A stretch of DNA of 43,989 bases, taken from positions 1-43,989 of the IMG/VR virus record IMGVR_UViG_3300025133_000223, one strand, 5' to 3'. This document shows positions 39,349-43,989 of this stretch, in pieces. The DNA is from a virus. A program made the translations under genes and the position numbers. Position 1 is the stretch's first letter. Each line of letters starts with the position of its first letter. The notes under the pieces are model-generated. The model was not told the origin of the DNA and made no database searches. It was given only the letters and a program-made list of their open reading frames with translations.

Positions 39349-40424
39349 AGGAAAACACAATTGCACAACTGAACAGGGCTGTTAAGCAAGGCAGGAAGCA
39401 CCTGTTTGAGCGGCCTAAACGCCTGAGCAAGGGACGACTTCTCTCTGATTGGGCTATAGGGCTAGAGTTAGAGTACGAGGACGTTACTGGTGGCTCTACC
39501 AGATTAGCGCGTGATGATAGCCCGTGGGAAGTCACAGGGGATGGTTCCTTGCGCAACATGGGTGCTGAGTTCCGGTTCAAACAAGGACTTGGGGGCAAGG
39601 AAGCATTGGACGCCATTGATATGTTCTATGATATCAAGCGCAAGTCAGGTAAGGCATGGGCGGCCAACAGGCGCACCAGTGTACACGTACACCTTAATAT
39701 GCTCCCCCTCACTTATGGGGAGGTGCAGAGGATACTAGCCGTGTACGGACTTGTTGAGCCAGCACTCTATACCTTTGTAGGGGCAGAGCGAGAGGAGAAT
39801 ATCTACTGCATACCTTTTTATCGAGCAGACAAGGTAGATGTAGGTAGGATTAAAGAGTTGGACATGATGGCTAAGGACGAGAAGATAGACACGACTGATG
39901 TTCGTGCGTACTTTCGTCACACCTTCAGACATAACAACAAGTACTCTGGCCTCAACACTCAGTGTCTCGCATCATTTGGCACTCTGGAGTTCAGGCAAGC
40001 CCCGTCACTATCACGGCCTAAGCTATTGGTTTGGTTGAACTTATTGACCAGCATAGCCCATTATGGTTTAGAGGCAGAATCGACAGAGGAGATAATAGCC
40101 CAGTATGAGGAGCTTGGTGCGTTGCTTTTCTGTCGCAAAGTCTTTGGGGAATACTACTCCAACCTTGACATAAGGGAACTAAACACACGTACTGGCAAGA
40201 AACTACAAGCGTTCAATGATGCTGTTGATGTAGTCTCTATTGCCGAGCGTTTAGGGGGTATCTTGCCCGTCAGGAAGGCAGACACTGGTGCTATGTGGCA
40301 GATAGGCTCAAGTGTTGTCGGGCGTAGGAGTAAGGAAAGGAAGCCGAAGAAAAAGAGGTTGTATGGCAAGAGAAAGCCTAAGTATTTAAATATGTTACCA
40401 CCTGAAAATGATATTAACGGTTAA
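39345..40424 (+). CDS. Amidoligase (second, distinct family member, 359 aa)
   Basis: Shows the amidoligase pattern: WAIGLELEYED (E41, E43) for metal binding, TGDGSLRNMGAEFRF (D66, E75), TSVHVHLNM (H114, H116) and TLEFRQAPSLSR late in the fold. It is longer and different in sequence from the type 2 enzyme at 37850, so two different amide bonds or two partners may be involved. The C-terminal 40 residues are very basic (RRSKERKPKKKRLYGKRKPK). It overlaps the upstream gene by four bases. Confidence 0.83.
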   Translation: MKENTIAQLNRAVKQGRKHLFERPKRLSKGRLLSDWAIGLELEYEDVTGGSTRLARDDSPWEVTGDGSLRNMGAEFRFKQGLGGKEALDAIDMFYDIKRKSGKAWAANRRTSVHVHLNMLPLTYGEVQRILAVYGLVEPALYTFVGAEREENIYCIPFYRADKVDVGRIKELDMMAKDEKIDTTDVRAYFRHTFRHNNKYSGLNTQCLASFGTLEFRQAPSLSRPKLLVWLNLLTSIAHYGLEAESTEEIIAQYEELGALLFCRKVFGEYYSNLDIRELNTRTGKKLQAFNDAVDVVSIAERLGGILPVRKADTGAMWQIGSSVVGRRSKERKPKKKRLYGKRKPKYLNMLPPENDING

Positions 40425-40436
40425 GGAGCAAAACCA

Positions 40437-41981
40437 ATGTGTGGAATAGTTGGATTTATCACCAACGAGACGGAGCAAGGTGCGCAAGTGCGCCGAGCTT
40501 ACTCAGAGTTGGCCTTAGTACTAGATTCTATCCGAGGGGATGATTCTACAGGCGTGTTCTTTCTTGAACATAAGCCGACAACAGACGCACCCCCTGTCAT
40601 AAAGACAGATGCAGATGGGTATGCCTTTGTTAATACACCTGAGTATATGGCCTATATGGAAGATGTGTCGGCCTATCGTGCTGTTGTGGGACATAATCGT
40701 GCTGCCACTCGTGGGGGAATCTCTCCTGCTGCAGCACACCCGTTCCAAGAAGGGGCAATTACCCTTGTGCATAATGGAACGATACAAACAGGCAGCTTGC
40801 CCATAAAGTTTGAGAAGAAGTTAGCGACCACTGTGGACTCTCACCTGCTCACATACAACCTTAGTCAGAAGCCTTACAAGGAGGTTTTAGAGGCTATTGA
40901 TGGGGCGTTTGCTCTGGTGTGGCATGACTCTAGGGACGATGCTATAAGGGTGTCAAGGAACGGGGAAAGACCCTTACACTTTGTACGGTCATTGGAACAG
41001 GATACTATCTTCTTTGCTTCTGAAGCACAGATGCTTACCCTGCTCATGGATAACCTGATGCATCGGTGTACTGACATAATGCAGCCTGAGGTAGGGGAAC
41101 TATTCACCTTCCATAAAGGTCAAAAGCAGCCTACAAAGGAGGTACTTACCCTACGCCCAAAAGTGCAAGCATATTCCCCGAACCAAAGTTGGGGCAACCG
41201 TCACAATGGCACGAGAAACTCGTATTCTGGGGAATCATCTGGTGGTTCGCGCTCGTTCTCCTCATCCGCTACGATTAATAACCGAGGCAAGTACAAGATA
41301 GGGTATGAGAACTACAAGCAGGTTCCTGCACCTCTTGCGCAGTACCTAAGGCAGGAAACGGACTACAGTTGCTACAAGTACTACCCGTTCACCCCTCTTA
41401 ACTCTATTAACTTACATTGCCATAGTGGTCAGACACCTATATGGTCGTCAGTTTTGGGGCGTATTGGTACTGACTTGGTGAATCATGAGGCACTTATCAT
41501 CAAGCACATCATCCATAAGTATGACAAGGAAAAGGATAACGAGTGGACTGTGCAGCCTATTGGTATGAAGTACCGTGTAGATGAGGCAACAGGGGAGCGT
41601 ATACCTGTAATCATCTGTCGTGAGGTGCTATACACTGTGCATCAGGAAGCCAGAGAGTGGGGCGTAGCCGAGGATAGGAAAGTAGTGGCTAAACAAGAGG
41701 TAAAGGAGAAGGCTAAACACGTAGGAGAGTTCGTAACTGGCCCGTATTCCGTGAAAATACCAGTTACTGAGTATCTCGACCTCACCCGTGATGGATGTGG
41801 GTTCTGTCGTCAGCAGATAACTATACCTGAGGCCGATAGACTGTTCTGGCTGGAAGGTGAAGCACATACTCCGGGCTTAGAACCTATCTGTGAGGGTTGT
41901 GCAGGTAGTGTGGTCATGGGTGCTGATGGTATAGTATCTGAAGGACGGCTAAACATTTTAGAAATCAAGGAGATACACTAA
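40437..41981 (+). CDS. Class II glutamine amidotransferase with Cys-rich C-terminal part (514 aa)
   Basis: Starts MCGIVGFI with the N-terminal nucleophile C2. GHNRAATRGG (R88), AAHPF (H101), HNGTI (N113, G114) and D134 complete the glutaminase site, which releases ammonia from glutamine. The C-terminal 250 residues are not a known synthase. They contain a Ser/Gly/Asn-rich linker (about 250-285) and a four-cysteine site C454, C457, C485 and C488, probably binding zinc. The ammonia could feed one of the neighbouring ligases to form an amide. Confidence 0.87.
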   Translation: MCGIVGFITNETEQGAQVRRAYSELALVLDSIRGDDSTGVFFLEHKPTTDAPPVIKTDADGYAFVNTPEYMAYMEDVSAYRAVVGHNRAATRGGISPAAAHPFQEGAITLVHNGTIQTGSLPIKFEKKLATTVDSHLLTYNLSQKPYKEVLEAIDGAFALVWHDSRDDAIRVSRNGERPLHFVRSLEQDTIFFASEAQMLTLLMDNLMHRCTDIMQPEVGELFTFHKGQKQPTKEVLTLRPKVQAYSPNQSWGNRHNGTRNSYSGESSGGSRSFSSSATINNRGKYKIGYENYKQVPAPLAQYLRQETDYSCYKYYPFTPLNSINLHCHSGQTPIWSSVLGRIGTDLVNHEALIIKHIIHKYDKEKDNEWTVQPIGMKYRVDEATGERIPVIICREVLYTVHQEAREWGVAEDRKVVAKQEVKEKAKHVGEFVTGPYSVKIPVTEYLDLTRDGCGFCRQQITIPEADRLFWLEGEAHTPGLEPICEGCAGSVVMGADGIVSEGRLNILEIKEIH

Positions 41982-42811
41982 TGCGTTTATTTTTGTATGC
42001 TACCCGACCTAGCCGTGGGGCTAGAGCACTCGCAAGAGCGTTGGGTATAAAAAAGATAAGAACAAGCAACTCAAGGTATAAGCCGAGGGCAACTGACGTA
42101 ATTGTCAATTGGGGTAACACCACTATACCTGTGTTTGCACCTGCAAGGGTGCTTAATACACCACAGGCTGTGGCTAACTCCAGCAACAAGCTGACTACCT
42201 TCAGGCTGCTAGAAGAAGCAGGGGTTAACATTCCTCTCTACACAACAGAAGCTGCTAAAGTTGTTGAGTGGCTCAAGAACAACTATGTTGTAGTGGGGCG
42301 GCAGTTGTTACGGGCAGGTGAAGGGCGTGGTATTGTCATGCTCGACCCTGCTGACCCTGATGTGCTAGAGAAACTTAAGTGTCCTTTGTACACCTTGTAC
42401 AGGAAAAAGAAGGACGAATATCGTGTTCATGTAATGAATGGCAAAGTTATTGATGCTCAAAAGAAACGGAGGGCAGTAAGTGATGGCCGATGGAAAGGTG
42501 ACAACCGTATTAGAAACTCGCTTGGAGGTTGGGTCTTTACAAGAGAAAACATCAGCGTTCCCAAAGATGTTCTTGAAGCCTCGACCAAAGCTGTTGGGAC
42601 ACTTGGACTCGATTTCGGAGCAGTCGATTGCGGCTACTCTGTGTCCAGAGCTAGGGCAACTGTTTACGAGGTCAACTCAGCAGCAGGAGTCACCGCCACC
42701 ACGCTCGAGAGGTACGCGAAGGGGCTTGAGGAGAACTTCGCCACGGGCTACTCGAAGCCAAGACGAGCAAGACGTGTTAGACGCACGGGCAGAGCAGGAG
42801 CGGCGACTTGA
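41981..42811 (+). CDS. ATP-grasp ligase (RimK-like, 276 aa)
   Basis: Contains the ATP-grasp elements VVVGRQLLRAGEGRGIVM (103-120), KDEYRVHVMNGKVID (144-158), LDFGAVDCG (210-218) and TVYEVNSAAG (227-236; E230, N232 for magnesium). Such enzymes add amino acids or other amines to a carboxylate through an acyl phosphate. The last 18 residues are Arg-rich (KPRRARRVRRTGRAG), coded in the stretch shared with the next frame. From about 42483 the codons avoid NTA/NTG and use TCG/CTC/GTC, unlike the first part of the gene. Confidence 0.87.
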   Translation: MRLFLYATRPSRGARALARALGIKKIRTSNSRYKPRATDVIVNWGNTTIPVFAPARVLNTPQAVANSSNKLTTFRLLEEAGVNIPLYTTEAAKVVEWLKNNYVVVGRQLLRAGEGRGIVMLDPADPDVLEKLKCPLYTLYRKKKDEYRVHVMNGKVIDAQKKRRAVSDGRWKGDNRIRNSLGGWVFTRENISVPKDVLEASTKAVGTLGLDFGAVDCGYSVSRARATVYEVNSAAGVTATTLERYAKGLEENFATGYSKPRRARRVRRTGRAGAAT

Positions 42812-43151
42812 GGAGCTGGTAAACACTTCTACTCAGAATCTTAGCGTAGCCCAACTCGACAATATGCCTCATACAAGGGCAATCTTAGAGCGGGGTCGCC
42901 AACGAGACGCTGAGGAGATGCAACAAGCCGCTCCACCTAGGGATGAGTCTATGTCTGACAGGATAATCAGGTTAGCTGCACAAGCTAGGCAAGACCGCAT
43001 AGATGAACGAGTTGTACCAGCAGGTACTTGGGTAAGTGATTGGGATGGGCTAAACAATGGAGAAAATGCCACAACGGATAACACAGTCCGTGTTGTCTTT
43101 GATGAAGCGGATAGAGACGGAGGGTCTGACGGAGACGCAGATAGCGAATGA
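42483..43151 (+). CDS. Overlapping gene: acidic-tailed unknown protein (up to 222 aa)
   Basis: Open from ATG 42483, with GGAGGG nine bases upstream, overlapping the ATP-grasp gene by 329 bases in the +1 frame; it continues 340 bases beyond it. The part after 42811 looks like a normal protein (QNLSVAQLDNMPHTRAILER, then MSDRIIRLAAQARQDRIDER) with an acidic end (DGGSDGDADSE). The overlapped part is Arg/Ser/Pro-rich. A shorter product from GTG 42774 or ATG 42864 is possible, but those starts lack ribosome sites. No family is recognised. Confidence 0.55.
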   Translation: MADGKVTTVLETRLEVGSLQEKTSAFPKMFLKPRPKLLGHLDSISEQSIAATLCPELGQLFTRSTQQQESPPPRSRGTRRGLRRTSPRATRSQDEQDVLDARAEQERRLEELVNTSTQNLSVAQLDNMPHTRAILERGRQRDAEEMQQAAPPRDESMSDRIIRLAAQARQDRIDERVVPAGTWVSDWDGLNNGENATTDNTVRVVFDEADRDGGSDGDADSE

Positions 43152-43245
43152 AGTCAGGAGTTTGGCAACGAATTTTCGGAGTGAATATGATGGAAATATT
43201 AAGATTGATAGAGCAACAACAGAAGAAGAACCCGCAGAAGAATAG
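43057..43245 (+). CDS. Small acidic-tailed protein (62 aa)
   Basis: Overlaps the end of the previous gene by 95 bases in another frame. The product is helical (ITQSVLSLMKRIETEGLTET) and ends in TTEEEPAEE. Composition and helix pattern look protein-like. Small acidic proteins ending in Glu are known substrates of some amidoligases (for example Pup), and this one lies just behind an amidoligase cassette; the link is inference only. The ribosome site is weak. Confidence 0.45.
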   Translation: MEKMPQRITQSVLSLMKRIETEGLTETQIANEVRSLATNFRSEYDGNIKIDRATTEEEPAEE

Positions 43246-43408
43246 TTTAATTCCTGTCGGGGCAATTAAAGTTTGGGAGCCGGGAAAGAACTACTTGTCC
43301 GACTCTAAACGTGTTACGCAGGACGGTACTAACACCAATAGGACTGCTGATATGGCCGGAGGATACGAAGAATTTCAGTTTTCCTGCCGAATAGCTGGAA
43401 CTTTCTGA
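43148..43408 (+). CDS. Hypothetical small protein upstream of primase (86 aa)
   Basis: The ATG overlaps the preceding stop (ATGA) and the gene overlaps 43057-43245 by 98 bases. An internal start at ATG 43187 has CGGAG upstream. The part after 43245 (PVGAIKVWEPGKNYLSDSKR, then YEEFQFSCRIAGTF) is not shared with another frame. No family is recognised. Confidence 0.45.
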   Translation: MKSGVWQRIFGVNMMEILRLIEQQQKKNPQKNSLIPVGAIKVWEPGKNYLSDSKRVTQDGTNTNRTADMAGGYEEFQFSCRIAGTF

Positions 43409-43428
43409 TGTTTTTGCTGTCCAATACT

Positions 43429-43491
43429 GTGTTATTGTTACGTGTTATTGTACAGCTTTTTCTCTTGAAAGAAAAAGAGTGAACAGTTCAC
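43429..43491 (+). promoter_or_regulatory. Control region upstream of primase: tandem repeat, hairpin and palindrome
   Basis: Three elements sit in the 111-base gap. A tandem repeat GTGTTATTGTTAC / GTGTTATTGTAC (43429-43453) places GTTATTG at 43431 and 43444. An eight-pair hairpin CTTTTTCT-CTTGAA-AGAAAAAG spans 43456-43477. A perfect operator-like palindrome GTGAACAGTTCAC spans 43479-43491. The palindrome ends 28 bases before the primase ATG. No clear sigma70 promoter is visible. Confidence 0.55.
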
Positions 43492-43519
43492 CTGAAAACA
43501 ATATAGGATACATGGGGTT

Positions 43520-43989
43520 ATGTCTAGACAAGACGCATTACTAGAAGCTGAGGCAGTAGCACTGAACCTAGCTCCTAGCGATAGGACGAACCACTTTACC
43601 TGCCCTACCTGTGGAGGTGGTGCAAGTAGAGAGAAGTCCTTTGTCGTGTGGAAGAATGAGGATGGGTTAGGTATTGGTTGGAAGTGCTACCGCGATAAGT
43701 GCAATGAGGCAGGGTTCAAGGCTGAGAGTGGCTGGCTACCTGCTAATGTATCAGAGAGTAGACCTGCACCCCGTACCCGCCCTTGGAAAGGCGAACAGTT
43801 GAGGCTGACGCGGGAGCAGGACACCTTTCTTCTTAACCTCATAGGCTTTACTAAGGTGCATAAAAGAACCTCAGGAGTACGGTTCGCACCAGAAGCAAAC
43901 AGATTTATTTTTCCTATATTCTCCCCTGACATGGAACGCAGGGGGGTTGTGCTAAGGTCGTACACAGGAACAAAACCTAAAGCACTGAC
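43520..43989 (+). CDS. DNA primase, zinc-binding N-terminal part (continues at window base 157)
   Basis: First part of the 287-residue primase (the last 156 bases repeat the window start). A T7-type zinc domain is seen: C28 and C31 (HFTCPTCGG), then C56 and C61 (KCYRDKCNEAGF), which read the priming site in the template. A Pro/Arg linker follows before the catalytic core, whose TOPRIM motifs are coded at 227-365. ATG 43520 is used because the ATG at 43512 is in a frame closed at once. The upstream control region has a palindrome and repeats. Confidence 0.9.
   Translation, partial: MSRQDALLEAEAVALNLAPSDRTNHFTCPTCGGGASREKSFVVWKNEDGLGIGWKCYRDKCNEAGFKAESGWLPANVSESRPAPRTRPWKGEQLRLTREQDTFLLNLIGFTKVHKRTSGVRFAPEANRFIFPIFSPDMERRGVVLRSYTGTKPKAL
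43834..43989. repeat. Terminal redundancy, right copy
   Basis: Identical to 1-156 except for G at 43960 (A at 127). See the left copy. The single difference is silent and could be strain variation in the source population or a sequencing error. Confidence 0.95.

Noticed and set aside
1-43989. Phage RNA polymerase, integrase, repressor or CRISPR array
   Set aside because: No ORF carries single-subunit RNA polymerase, tyrosine/serine recombinase or CI-type motifs, and no regularly spaced repeats of CRISPR type are seen. The phage therefore appears lytic and dependent on host RNA polymerase.

Overview
The window is one complete, circularly closed genome of a lytic, short-tailed (podovirus-type) bacteriophage. 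Bases 1-156 are repeated at 43834-43989 with a single A/G difference, so the unique length is about 43,833 bp and the primase gene is cut by the ends of the window. The phage type rests on a T7-like set: TOPRIM primase, ring helicase, family A DNA polymerase, T7-type endonuclease I and amidase lysozyme, two tail tubular proteins, and large ejected virion proteins. No phage RNA polymerase, integrase, repressor or tRNA gene is recognisable, so host RNA polymerase probably transcribes everything. The module order resembles marine podoviruses of the SIO1/VpV262 kind. A gammaproteobacterial host is suggested weakly by an rRNA-type boxA sequence. Both points are inference.

Layout. Two divergent transcription blocks leave a roughly 1 kb non-coding control region (31498-32535) and meet tail to tail at about 9981-10003. 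The leftward (minus) block, 31497 down to 9981, is the late region. It holds small accessory genes, a sulfotransferase-like gene, small and large terminase, portal, a zinc ribbon protein, scaffold, major capsid protein, tail tubular A and B, tail fibre, two small membrane proteins, four large virion/ejection proteins, T7-like amidase, a holin candidate and a small HExxH protein.

The rightward (plus) block, 32536 through the circle junction to 10003, is the early/middle region. A two-gene unit (32536-33764) ends at a strong intrinsic terminator. A new sigma70-type promoter at 33967-33995 then leads into about nine small unknown genes and an amidoligase cassette. After these come several small, partly overlapping ORFs, primase, helicase, a DEDDh exonuclease, DNA polymerase, an SSB-like protein, a FEN-type 5'-3' exonuclease, endonuclease I, a dATP/dGTP pyrophosphohydrolase-like protein, a second DEDD exonuclease with a zinc ribbon, and a string of microproteins.

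The most notable system is the cassette at 36604-42811: an AIG2/gamma-glutamylcyclotransferase-like protein, an unknown protein, a type 2 COOH-NH2 ligase, a second unknown protein, a second amidoligase, a class II glutamine amidotransferase fused to a cysteine-rich tail, and an ATP-grasp ligase. It resembles the phiEco32-type peptide/amide-bond cassette whose product is unknown. The ATP-grasp gene is overlapped over its last 329 bases by another reading frame, with codon usage that fits dual coding. The control regions carry repeated motifs: a three-copy CTTGTGG(T/A)AACA(A/G)GTT element, paired GTTATTG repeats 13 bp apart, and an rRNA-like boxA.
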